Below are positions 54,676 through 64,000 of a DNA stretch of 64,000 bases, in pieces. Each line of letters begins with the position of its first letter. Within the stretch, counting starts at the first letter, position 1. A model generated the notes under the pieces. That model did no database searches. It saw nothing but the letters and a program-made list of their open reading frames with translations, and was not told the DNA's origin. Source of the DNA: Streptomyces sp. NRRL S-244 (lineage in GTDB: Bacteria; Actinomycetota; Actinomycetes; Streptomycetales; Streptomycetaceae); contig NZ_JOCX01000011.1 in assembly GCF_000717915.1 (NCBI RefSeq), forward strand, positions 1 through 64,000. Direction: 5' to 3'. The position numbers and the translations under genes were made by a program.

Positions 54676-55595
54676 GTAACGAGGAGTGGGTTCCGCTGGC
54701 ACACCGGGTACCGGACCTGGGGGCGCTGGAGCTGCTGCTCGCGGTCGCCCGGATCGGCAGCCTGAGCGGCGCGGCCAAGCGCATGGGCATCACCCAGCCC
54801 GCCGCGAGCAGCCGGATCCGCGCGATGGAGACGCGGCTGGGCGTGGCGCTGGTGGACCGCTCGCCGCGGGGGTCGACCCTGACGGCGGAGGGGGCGCTGG
54901 TCACGGACTGGGCGCGGCGCGTGGTGGAGGCGGCGGAGGCGTTCGACGCCGGGGCGCAGGCGCTGCGCGGGCGGCGGGACTCGCGGCTGCGGGTGGCGGC
55001 CAGCATGACCATCGCGGAGTACCTGCTGCCGGGGTGGCTGATCGCGCTGCGCGGGCAGCGGCCGGGAACGGCGGTGTCGCTGCACGCGGGGAACTCGGCG
55101 GTGGTCGCGGAACGGGTGCTGGCCCACGAGGCGGACCTGGGGTTCGTGGAGGGCTTGTCGGTGCCGGAGGGGCTGGACTCGGCGGTGATCGCGCAGGACC
55201 GGCTGGTGGTGGCGGTGGCTCCGGGGCACGCGTGGGCGCGGCGCTCGCGGGGGGTGGCGGCGCAGGAGCTGGCGGCGACGCCGCTGATCCTGCGGGAGTG
55301 GGGCTCGGGGACCCGGCAGGTGCTGGACGCCGCGCTGGCGGAGAGCGGCGGCCTGGCGGCGCCGCTGCTGGAGCTGGCGTCGACGACGGCGGTGAAGGCC
55401 GCGGCGCTGAGCGGGGCCGGGCCGTGCGTGCTCTCGGAGCTGGCGGTGGGGGAGGAGCTGGCGGCCCGGCGCCTCGTCGAGGTCCCGGTGACGGGGGCGG
55501 CGCTGGGGCGGGCCCTGCGGGCGGTGTGGCCGGTGGGGGCCAGGCCGGCGGGCCCGGCCCGCGACCTGCTGTCGCTGACCCGGGCCCGCCCCTGA
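54672..55595 (+). CDS. LysR-family transcriptional regulator
   Basis: 307 aa. Seen: N-terminal winged helix with ALELLLAVARIGSLSGAAKRMGITQPAASSRIRAME split as LSGAAKRMG and TQPAASSRIR (residues 15-55), and a periplasmic-binding-like effector domain with TIAEYLLPGWL and LGFVEGLSVPEGL. It is divergent from the TDT transporter gene, the classical LysR arrangement, so it likely controls that transporter. No Shine-Dalgarno sequence fits the ATG. The start lies inside a palindrome. Confidence 0.9.
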   Translation: MGNEEWVPLAHRVPDLGALELLLAVARIGSLSGAAKRMGITQPAASSRIRAMETRLGVALVDRSPRGSTLTAEGALVTDWARRVVEAAEAFDAGAQALRGRRDSRLRVAASMTIAEYLLPGWLIALRGQRPGTAVSLHAGNSAVVAERVLAHEADLGFVEGLSVPEGLDSAVIAQDRLVVAVAPGHAWARRSRGVAAQELAATPLILREWGSGTRQVLDAALAESGGLAAPLLELASTTAVKAAALSGAGPCVLSELAVGEELAARRLVEVPVTGAALGRALRAVWPVGARPAGPARDLLSLTRARP

Positions 55596-55627
55596 CCTGC
55601 GGTCCGGTGGCCCGGCCCGCGTTCCTG

Positions 55628-55663
55628 TTCCTCGGACTCCTCAGGCTCCTCGGACTCCTCGGG
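55628..55663. repeat. Tandem 9-bp repeat, four units plus two degenerate
   Basis: Units TTCCTCGGA, CTCCTCAGG, CTCCTCGGA and CTCCTCGGG, followed by CTGATCGGC and CTGATCGCC, occupy the 99-bp gap between the LysR and hydrolase stops. No coding role is supported. Confidence 0.6.
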
Positions 55664-55694
55664 CTGATCGGCCTGATCGCCCGACCGGCCTCCG

Positions 55695-56399
55695 TCAGGC
55701 CGGGACCACCGCGCTGAGCGAGGCCGCTTCGACCAGCGCGGACATCACGCGGGTGTCCTTGTCGCGTTCCGGGTGCCATTGGACGCCGAGGACCCAGTGC
55801 GCCGGGTCGGGGAGTTCGATGGCCTCCACCGTGCCGTCGACCGCGTGGGCCGAGGCGATCAGGCCCGCGCCCAGGCGGTCGACCGCCTGGTGGTGGTAGG
55901 TCGGCACCTCCGCCTCCTCCGGGACCAGCGCCGCGTACCGGGTCCCCTCGACCGGGCGGACCGGGTGCCAGGACATGACACCAGGGGCGACCGCATGGCC
56001 GTCGATGTGCTGGACCAGCGTGCCGCCCAGGGCCACGTTCAGCGCCTGCATGCCCCGGCAGATGCCCAGCACCGGCAGGCCCGCCGCCAAGGCCGCCTCG
56101 ATCAGGGAGAGTTCCCACTCGTCCCGCCGCGTGGCGGGAGCGCCCGTACGAGGGTCCCGCTCGGCCCCGTAGCGGACCGGGTCCACGTCGGGGCCGCCCG
56201 CGACGACCAGGCCGTCCAGCCGGCTCAGCACCTCCGCCGCCGAACCGGATTCGTCCGGCGGGAGCAGCACGGCCGCGCCGCCCGCCGCCTGGACGAGTTC
56301 GTGGTACCCGGTGGGGACGAGGGACGTGGGGACGTCCCACACCCCGTAGCGGGTGGATTCCTCCACGTAGGTCGTGATGCCGATGAGCGGCCTGGGCAC
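55695..56399 (-). CDS. Gamma-glutamyl-gamma-aminobutyrate hydrolase family protein (class I glutamine amidotransferase-like)
   Basis: 234 aa PuuD-like hydrolase. Seen: PLIGITTYVEE at the N-terminus, LVVAGGPDVDP, the nucleophile elbow LGICRGMQALN with Cys114, and the catalytic His/Glu pair in VQWHPE (about 214-216). The family cleaves gamma-glutamyl amides. In this cluster it should cleave gamma-glutamylglycine, the last step proposed for GlnA4-dependent ethanolamine use. The GTG at 56399 has GGAGGT seven bases upstream. It lies 32 bp downstream of the permease gene, probably cotranscribed. Confidence 0.88.
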   Translation of the reverse strand: MPRPLIGITTYVEESTRYGVWDVPTSLVPTGYHELVQAAGGAAVLLPPDESGSAAEVLSRLDGLVVAGGPDVDPVRYGAERDPRTGAPATRRDEWELSLIEAALAAGLPVLGICRGMQALNVALGGTLVQHIDGHAVAPGVMSWHPVRPVEGTRYAALVPEEAEVPTYHHQAVDRLGAGLIASAHAVDGTVEAIELPDPAHWVLGVQWHPERDKDTRVMSALVEAASLSAVVPA

Positions 56400-56431
56400 G
56401 GTTGTTACCTCCAGGGTTCGGGGAACGGCGG

Positions 56432-57910
<1,479 letters not shown>

Positions 57911-57927
57911 GTGCGCTCCTGCCTAGG

Positions 57928-57950
57928 GCAATGGTTGTGGGGCGTACCTT
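57928..57950. promoter_or_regulatory. Shared 23-nt operator motif upstream of the permease
   Basis: The motif has the form GCAATGGTT-n-TG-n5-TACCTT. It agrees with the element at 58803-58825 in 17 of 23 positions, in the same orientation and at nearly the same distance (17 versus 21 bases) from the minus-strand start codon. It is the best candidate for the binding site of the FadR-like regulator. Confidence 0.65.
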
Positions 57951-58034
57951 TGCCGTAGGGGAGTGGAGTGCGCAAGACCCCTGCGTTAAACGGGGGTAAC
58001 GAAAACCTCTCGGGCCGCATCCGCCGCGTCCGTT

Positions 58035-58781
58035 CTAGGCCAGGAATCCGCGCAGCAGGGCCGCCGTTCCGCAGCAGTGTTCGCGCATCACCTCGCGCGC
58101 CGCGTCCGGGTGGCGCTCCAGCACCGCCTCCACGAGCGAGCTGTGCTGCTGCTGGGAGTGCTCCAGGTTCCGCACCAGCAGCGGGATGCAGTCCAGCAGG
58201 TCGTTCACCGTGGCCCGCACGGCGGCGTACTGGGCCGTGAGGGTGGCCGATCCGGCGAGCTCGCACAGGGTGAGGTGGAAGAGGGTGTCCTGGCGCCGGT
58301 AGTCGGTCAGCGGGGCGTCATGGGTGGCGGCCAGGGCGCCGAGCAGCCGCTCGGAGCCCGCCTCGGTGAGCCCCTGGGAGGCGCACAGTCCGGCCGCGCC
58401 GACCTCCAGGACCTCGCGGAACCGCAGGACGTCCTCGATGTCCACGCCCACCACGCGCCGGCGCAGCTCGTCCTCGCTGCCGCCGGCCGGGGTGTCGGGG
58501 CGGGGGAGCACGAACGTTCCGCCGTACCGCCCGCGCCGGGCCTCCACCAGGCCCTGGTCCTGGAGCACCTTCAGCACCTCGCGCAGGGTGACCCGGCTGA
58601 TCCCCATCCGCTCCGCCAGCTCCCGCTCGGGCGGCAGCCGTTCGCCGCCCGGCACCAGACCCAGCCGGACCACCTGGAGGATCTGCTCCAGGGCCTCCTC
58701 GAAACCGTTGCCCGCCCGCACCTGTCGCAGTACGGGATTCAGCCGCGCGATCGCGCCGCCTTCGCTCGCCGTGTCGGTCAT
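58035..58781 (-). CDS. FadR-subfamily GntR transcriptional regulator
   Basis: 248 aa. Seen: an N-terminal winged helix with LPPERELAERMGISRVTLREVLKVLQDQGLVEAR, split as LPPERELAERMG and RVTLREVLKVLQ (about residues 38-75), then an FCD-type all-helical effector domain with VLRFREVLEVGAAGLC, FHLTLCELAGSATL and SSLVEAVLERHPDAAREVMREH. The ATG at 58781 has GGAGGAG upstream. It is divergent from glnA4-like with a 77-bp gap. Probably represses the permease-hydrolase pair and the glnA4 operon in the absence of the amine or its glutamyl derivative. Confidence 0.9.
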   Translation of the reverse strand: MTDTASEGGAIARLNPVLRQVRAGNGFEEALEQILQVVRLGLVPGGERLPPERELAERMGISRVTLREVLKVLQDQGLVEARRGRYGGTFVLPRPDTPAGGSEDELRRRVVGVDIEDVLRFREVLEVGAAGLCASQGLTEAGSERLLGALAATHDAPLTDYRRQDTLFHLTLCELAGSATLTAQYAAVRATVNDLLDCIPLLVRNLEHSQQQHSSLVEAVLERHPDAAREVMREHCCGTAALLRGFLA

Positions 58782-58802
58782 CTTGGCTCCTCCCCTTCCC
58801 AA

Positions 58803-58825
58803 GCAATGGTTCTGTTCAATACCTT
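58803..58825. promoter_or_regulatory. Shared 23-nt operator motif upstream of the regulator and glnA4
   Basis: GCAATGGTT, then one base, TG, five bases and TACCTT. It is the match of the element at 57928 and lies in the 77-bp region between the divergent regulator and glutamine synthetase-like gene. One bound dimer could control both. Confidence 0.65.
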
Positions 58826-58858
58826 AGGCGTTCTCGGCTCACCGAAGGAGAGATTCCA

Positions 58859-60223
58859 GTGGTAGACCGCAAGCCTCCGCTCGCGCCCGAGGAGCTCCGC
58901 GCTCTCGTGGCGAGCGGCGAGATCGACACCGTCGTCCTGGCCTTCCCCGACATGCAGGGGCGGCTCCAGGGCAAGCGGTTCGCCGCACAGTTCTTCCTCG
59001 ACGAGGTCCTCGCCCACGGCACCGAGGGCTGCAACTACCTCCTCGCCGTCGACACGGACATGAACACCGTCGACGGATACGAGATGTCCTCCTGGGACCG
59101 CGGCTACGGGGACTTCGCCATGCACCCCGACCTCGCGACCCTGCGCCGGATCCCGTGGAACCCGGGCAGCGCCTTCCTCCTCGCGGACCTCGCCTGGAAC
59201 GACGGCTCGCCCGTGGTCGCCGCGCCCCGGCAGATCCTGCGCCGCCAGCTGGAGCGCCTCGCCGACCAGGGGTACACGGCCATGGTCGGCACCGAGCTGG
59301 AGTTCATGGTCTTCCAGGACACGTACGAGCAGGCCTGGAACTCGGGCTACCGCGGGCTGACCCCGGCCAACCAGTACAACATCGACTACTCGGTCCTCGG
59401 GACCGGCCGCATCGAGCCCCTGCTGCGCCGGATCCGCAACGAGATGCAGGCCGCGGGCCTGATCGTCGAGTCCGCGAAGGGGGAGTGCAACCTCGGCCAG
59501 CACGAGATCGCCTTCCGCTACGACGAGGCGCTGACCACCTGCGACCAGCACGCCGTCTACAAGACCGGCGCCAAGGAGATCGCCTCCCAGGAAGGCGTCT
59601 CGCTCACCTTCATGGCCAAGTTCGACGAGCGCGAGGGCAACTCCTGCCATATCCACCTCTCGCTGGGCGACGCCGACGGGCACAACGCGATGGCCGGCGA
59701 CGGCCCGGGCGGAATGTCACCGGTGATGCGACACTTCCTGGCCGGCCAGCTGGCCGCGCTGCGCGACTTCTCCCTTCTCTACGCCCCGAACATCAACTCG
59801 TACAAGCGTTTCCGGCCGGGATCCTTCGCGCCGACCGCCGTCGCCTGGGGCGTGGACAACCGGACCTGTGCGCTCCGAGTCGTCGGCCACGGCCGCTCCA
59901 TGCGCTTCGAGAACCGCCTCCCGGGCGGGGACGTGAACCCGTACCTCGCCGTCGCCGGCCTGGTCGCCGCCGGTCTGTACGGCATCGAGAACCGCCTCGA
60001 ACTGCCCGAGGCCTGCGCGGGCAACGCGTACACGGCGGACTTCGCGCACGTTCCCACCACCCTGCGCGAGGCCGCGGAGCTCTGGGAGAACAGCGAGATC
60101 GCCAAGGCCGCGTTCGGGCCCGAAGTGGTCGCCCATTACCGCAACATGGCCCGCGTGGAACTGGACGCGTACGACTCCGCCGTCACCGACTGGGAACTGC
60201 GCCGCTCCTTCGAACGCCTGTAG
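58859..60223 (+). CDS. glnA4: Glutamine synthetase-like gamma-glutamylethanolamide synthetase (GlnA4-like)
   Basis: 454 aa class I glutamine synthetase fold. Seen: FPDMQGRLQGKRF near residue 30 (beta-grasp), GTELEFMVF (metal-binding Glu), NSCHIHLSL (His at the ammonia/metal site), YAPNINSYKRFRPGSFAPT (latch/NKPI-like) and RFENRLPGGDVNPYLAVAG. The tyrosine of the adenylylation loop of GlnA is not conserved. In S. coelicolor the neighbour-equivalent GlnA4 was described as ligating glutamate to ethanolamine. The following aldehyde dehydrogenase and SDR genes fit this pathway. GTG start with AAGGAGAG. Confidence 0.88.
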   Translation: MVDRKPPLAPEELRALVASGEIDTVVLAFPDMQGRLQGKRFAAQFFLDEVLAHGTEGCNYLLAVDTDMNTVDGYEMSSWDRGYGDFAMHPDLATLRRIPWNPGSAFLLADLAWNDGSPVVAAPRQILRRQLERLADQGYTAMVGTELEFMVFQDTYEQAWNSGYRGLTPANQYNIDYSVLGTGRIEPLLRRIRNEMQAAGLIVESAKGECNLGQHEIAFRYDEALTTCDQHAVYKTGAKEIASQEGVSLTFMAKFDEREGNSCHIHLSLGDADGHNAMAGDGPGGMSPVMRHFLAGQLAALRDFSLLYAPNINSYKRFRPGSFAPTAVAWGVDNRTCALRVVGHGRSMRFENRLPGGDVNPYLAVAGLVAAGLYGIENRLELPEACAGNAYTADFAHVPTTLREAAELWENSEIAKAAFGPEVVAHYRNMARVELDAYDSAVTDWELRRSFERL

Positions 60224-60279
60224 TCACCTGGTAGCCCACTCACCGTCATCTCTGCCCCCGAACCTCTGTGAGGCGACAC

Positions 60280-61659
60280 GTGTCCGATGTGCTGGCCCCC
60301 GACAAATTGACAGTGTTGAATCCGGCCACCGAGGAAGTCGTCGCCATCGTCCCGGCCGCCACACGGGACGATGTCGACGCCGCCGTCGCGCGGGCCGCCG
60401 CGGCCCAGCGCGGCTGGGCGGCGGCCGCCCCCGCCGACCGGGCCCGGCTGCTGCGCCGCTTCGCCGCGGTCGTCGACGAGCACATCGAGGAACTGGCCCG
60501 GCTGGAGGTCCGCGAGGCCGGACACACCATCGGCAACGCCCGCTGGGAAGCCGGCAACGTCCGCGACCTGCTCGAATTCGCCGCCGGGGGAGTGGAACGG
60601 CTCTCCGGCCGGCAGATCCCCGTCGCCGGCGGCATCGACGTCACCTTCCTCGAACCCCTCGGCGTCATCGGCGTGATCGCCCCGTGGAACTTCCCCATGC
60701 CGATCGCAGCCTGGGGCCTCGCCCCGGCCCTGGCCGCCGGCAACGCCGTCCTCCTCAAGCCCGCCGAGACCACCCCGCTCACCGCGCTGCGCCTCGCCGA
60801 ACTCGCCCTCGAAGCCGGGATCCCCGAGCACCTCTTCCAGGTGCTCCCCGGCCGCGGGACCGTCGCCGGAGACGCGCTCGTCGAGCACCCGGGCGTCGCG
60901 AAGATCGTCTTCACCGGATCCACCCCGGTCGGCAAGCAGATCATGGCCAAGTGCGCCGACCGGGTGAAGCGCGTCACCCTCGAACTCGGCGGCAAGAGCC
61001 CCAACATCGTCTTCGCCGACGCGGATCTCGAAGCCGCCGCGGCGGCCGCCCCGATGGCCTTCCTCGACAACACCGGCCAGGACTGCTGCGCCCGTACGCG
61101 GATCCTCGTCCAGCGCTCCGCCTACGACCGGTTCCTGGAGCTGCTCGCCCCCGGCATCGAAGGCGTCGTGGTCGGCGACCCCGCCGACGAGAAGACCCAG
61201 ATGGGGCCGCTGATCTCCCGCGTGCAACTGGAGCGCGTGCGGTCGTACGTCACCGACGACCTCACCGCGATCCGCGGCACCGCCCCCGAGGGCCCCGGCT
61301 TCTGGTACCCGCCCACCCTCGTCACGGACGTCGCCCCCACCGCGCCCGTGGCGGCCGCGGAGGTCTTCGGCCCCGTCGCCGTCGTCCTCCCCTTCGAGGA
61401 CGAGGAGGACGCCGTACGCCTGGCCAACGCGACCGAGTACGGGCTCTCCGGCTCCCTCTGGACCCGCGACATCGGCCGCGCGCTGCGCGTCTCGCGCGCC
61501 GTCGCCGCGGGCAACCTGTCCGTCAACTCCCACAGCAGCGTCCGCTACTGGACGCCCTTCGGCGGCTACAAGCAGTCCGGACTCGGCCGCGAGCTCGGAC
61601 CCGACGCCCTGACCGCATTCACCGAGACCAAGAACGTCTTCATCAGCACGGAGGCCTGA
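60280..61659 (+). CDS. Aldehyde dehydrogenase
   Basis: 459 aa NAD(P)-dependent aldehyde dehydrogenase. Seen: PWNFPMPIAAWGLAPALAAGN (cofactor region), FTGSTPVGKQI, VTLELGGKSPNIV with the general base Glu and GQDCC with catalytic Cys269, plus EVFGPVAVV. In the pathway it would oxidise gamma-glutamylacetaldehyde to gamma-glutamylglycine. The GTG at 60280 has GAGG six bases upstream. It is 56 bp after the glnA4-like gene and eight bases ahead of the SDR gene, so the three form an operon. Confidence 0.9.
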   Translation: MSDVLAPDKLTVLNPATEEVVAIVPAATRDDVDAAVARAAAAQRGWAAAAPADRARLLRRFAAVVDEHIEELARLEVREAGHTIGNARWEAGNVRDLLEFAAGGVERLSGRQIPVAGGIDVTFLEPLGVIGVIAPWNFPMPIAAWGLAPALAAGNAVLLKPAETTPLTALRLAELALEAGIPEHLFQVLPGRGTVAGDALVEHPGVAKIVFTGSTPVGKQIMAKCADRVKRVTLELGGKSPNIVFADADLEAAAAAAPMAFLDNTGQDCCARTRILVQRSAYDRFLELLAPGIEGVVVGDPADEKTQMGPLISRVQLERVRSYVTDDLTAIRGTAPEGPGFWYPPTLVTDVAPTAPVAAAEVFGPVAVVLPFEDEEDAVRLANATEYGLSGSLWTRDIGRALRVSRAVAAGNLSVNSHSSVRYWTPFGGYKQSGLGRELGPDALTAFTETKNVFISTEA

Positions 61660-61666
61660 GCCCATC

Positions 61667-62458
61667 ATGACCACTTCTGACACCGAGATCGTCTGCCGCC
61701 GCCTGGTCGGCCGCACCGCCGTCATCACCGGAGCCGGCAGCGGCATCGGTCTCGCCACCGCCCGCCGGCTGGCCTCCGAGGGCGCCAACGTGGTCTGCGC
61801 CGACATCGACGCGAGCGCCGGCAAGGCCGCGGCCGAGGAGGTCGGCGGCCTGTTCGTGAAGGTCGACGTCACCAGCCCGGAGGAGGTCGAGGCCCTCTTC
61901 AAGACGGCCTTCGACACCTACGGATCCGTCGACATCGCCTTCAACAACGCGGGCATCTCGCCCCCGGACGACGACTCGATCCTCACCACCGGCCTGGAGG
62001 CCTGGAAGCGGGTCCAGGACGTCAACCTCACCTCCGTCTACCTCTGCTGCAAGGCCGCCCTGCCGTACATGCAGCGCCAGGGCCGCGGCTCCATCATCAA
62101 CACCGCGTCCTTCGTGGCCATCATGGGCGCCGCCACCTCGCAGATCTCGTACACCGCCTCCAAGGGCGGCGTGCTCGCCATGTCGCGCGAGCTCGGCGTG
62201 CAGTTCGCCCGCGAGGGCATCCGCGTCAACGCCCTGTGCCCGGGGCCGGTCAACACCCCGCTGCTTCAGGAGCTGTTCGCCAAGGACCCGGAGCGGGCGG
62301 CCCGCCGCCTGGTGCACATCCCGCTGGGCCGGTTCGCGGAGCCCACCGAGATCGCGGCCGCCGTCGCCTTCCTCGCGAGCGACGACTCCTCGTTCATCAA
62401 CGCCACCGACTTCCTGGTCGACGGCGGCATCTCGGGCGCGTACGTGACGCCCCTGTAG
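61667..62458 (+). CDS. Short-chain dehydrogenase/reductase
   Basis: 263 aa classical SDR, Rossmann fold. Seen: TGAGSGIG (NAD(P)-binding), NNAG (about 88-91), catalytic Ser in NTASFVA, YTASK (Tyr-x3-Lys), and the PGPVNTP segment. The start is the ATG at 61667, seven bases after the aldehyde dehydrogenase stop. In the proposed pathway it oxidises the alcohol of gamma-glutamylethanolamide to the aldehyde. An alternative is a general sugar or steroid alcohol dehydrogenase; the operon makes the first reading more likely. Confidence 0.9.
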   Translation: MTTSDTEIVCRRLVGRTAVITGAGSGIGLATARRLASEGANVVCADIDASAGKAAAEEVGGLFVKVDVTSPEEVEALFKTAFDTYGSVDIAFNNAGISPPDDDSILTTGLEAWKRVQDVNLTSVYLCCKAALPYMQRQGRGSIINTASFVAIMGAATSQISYTASKGGVLAMSRELGVQFAREGIRVNALCPGPVNTPLLQELFAKDPERAARRLVHIPLGRFAEPTEIAAAVAFLASDDSSFINATDFLVDGGISGAYVTPL

Positions 62459-62508
62459 GCAGACCCGCGGGTGGGCGCCCCCACCGTTCACCCGTACTCC
62501 ATCCCCCC

Positions 62509-62540
62509 GACAGCCGGGCGTCGCACGACGCCCGGCTGTC
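62509..62540 (+). terminator. Terminator downstream of the SDR gene
   Basis: GACAGCCGGGCGTCG / CGACGCCCGGCTGTC, 15-bp complementary arms with two bases between, closing the glnA4 operon before the HAD gene. In practice a four- to six-base loop would form. Confidence 0.8.
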
Positions 62541-62591
62541 GTGTCCTACCGTCCGAGATGATCTTCGTGAGAAAGAGGAGTGTTCACCTCA

Positions 62592-63883
<1,292 letters not shown>

Positions 63884-63887
<4 letters not shown>

Positions 63888-64000
63888 AGGAAGGTGCGGC
63901 CCTCGCCCCGGTAGGTCGGGACGGTGGCGCTCACCCGGTCGCCCTCGATGAGGTGCAACGCGTCGAAGCGCTCGCACAGTTCGCCCGCCTTGGCGTGACG
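63884..64000 (-). CDS. 3' end of an amino acid deaminase/aldolase or alanine racemase-like gene (partial)
   Basis: 39 codons including the stop (TAG, minus strand) run to the window edge. The C-terminal residues read RHAKAGELCERFDAL then LIEGDRVSATVPTYRGEGRTFL. This resembles the C-terminus of the PLP-dependent D-serine deaminase/alanine racemase (fold type III) family of Streptomyces, with HxxxGE(L)xER. The sequence is too short for a firm assignment. Its stop overlaps that of the convergent HAD gene. Confidence 0.55.

Overview
The window is high-GC (about 70 percent) actinobacterial DNA, almost certainly a Streptomyces chromosome core. Evidence: strong third-position GC bias, many GTG/TTG starts, mycothiol ligase mshC, the complete Pup-proteasome locus, the gyl glycerol operon with gylR, and the pafBC-tatAC block, in an order that I recall as matching S. 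coelicolor around SCO1611-SCO1668 (inverted here). I see no rRNA, tRNA, insertion sequence, prophage or CRISPR array. The sequence looks like vertically inherited housekeeping DNA with some metabolic modules.

Layout. 0-4.2 kb: aldo/keto reductase, F420-type luciferase-like oxidoreductase, ferritin-like protein and a CorA transporter. 4.25-7.9 kb: a histidine phosphatase, a DUF3090 protein and a PI3/4-kinase-like SCO1664-family protein, directly followed by mshC. 7.9-14.2 kb: a PAC2 protein and the glycerol genes glpF-glpK-glpD with regulator gylR. 14.4-22.5 kb: metH, a HAD phosphatase and two tandem paralogous solute-binding lipoproteins without a permease. 22.6-27.7 kb: orphan LuxR response regulator, RecB-like Fe-S nuclease, site-2 protease, TrmI tRNA methyltransferase, a secreted or membrane-anchored hypothetical protein and a ferredoxin. 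28-41.4 kb: arc, dop, pup, a decayed endonuclease VII gene, prcB, prcA, a LacI regulator with an MFS exporter, pafA, two FKBP isomerases, pafB and pafC. 41.5-47.4 kb: two small proteins, tatA, tatC, a diacylglycerol kinase-like protein and a HelY/Ski2-like helicase. 47.4-55.6 kb: RluA-type pseudouridine synthase, beta-lactamase-like hydrolase, siderophore-interacting protein, 5'-3' exonuclease, XRE-cupin regulator with a coupled metal-receptor-like protein, and a TDT transporter with a divergent LysR regulator. 55.7-62.5 kb: a probable ethanolamine (gamma-glutamylation) catabolic cluster. 62.6-64 kb: a secreted HAD phosphatase and the 3' end of another gene.

How genes work together. Arc unfolds pupylated proteins for the PrcBA 20S core. 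Dop deamidates Pup and removes it, PafA ligates it, and PafBC are WYL-domain regulators encoded nearby. GylR probably controls both its own gene and glpFKD through matching inverted repeats near 13.2 and 14.19 kb. In the last cluster a permease, GlnA4-like ligase, aldehyde dehydrogenase, short-chain dehydrogenase and class I amidotransferase-type hydrolase would take ethanolamine to glycine and glutamate. A 23-nt motif shared by the two relevant promoter regions is the likely operator of the FadR-like regulator.

The observations I consider most worth following are that shared operator, the endonuclease VII relic lodged between pup and prcB, the uncharacterised phosphatase/DUF3090/kinase-like trio attached to mshC, a repeated TAGGCT-N6-ATG arrangement that predicts leaderless mRNAs, and a LysR start codon embedded in a palindrome.
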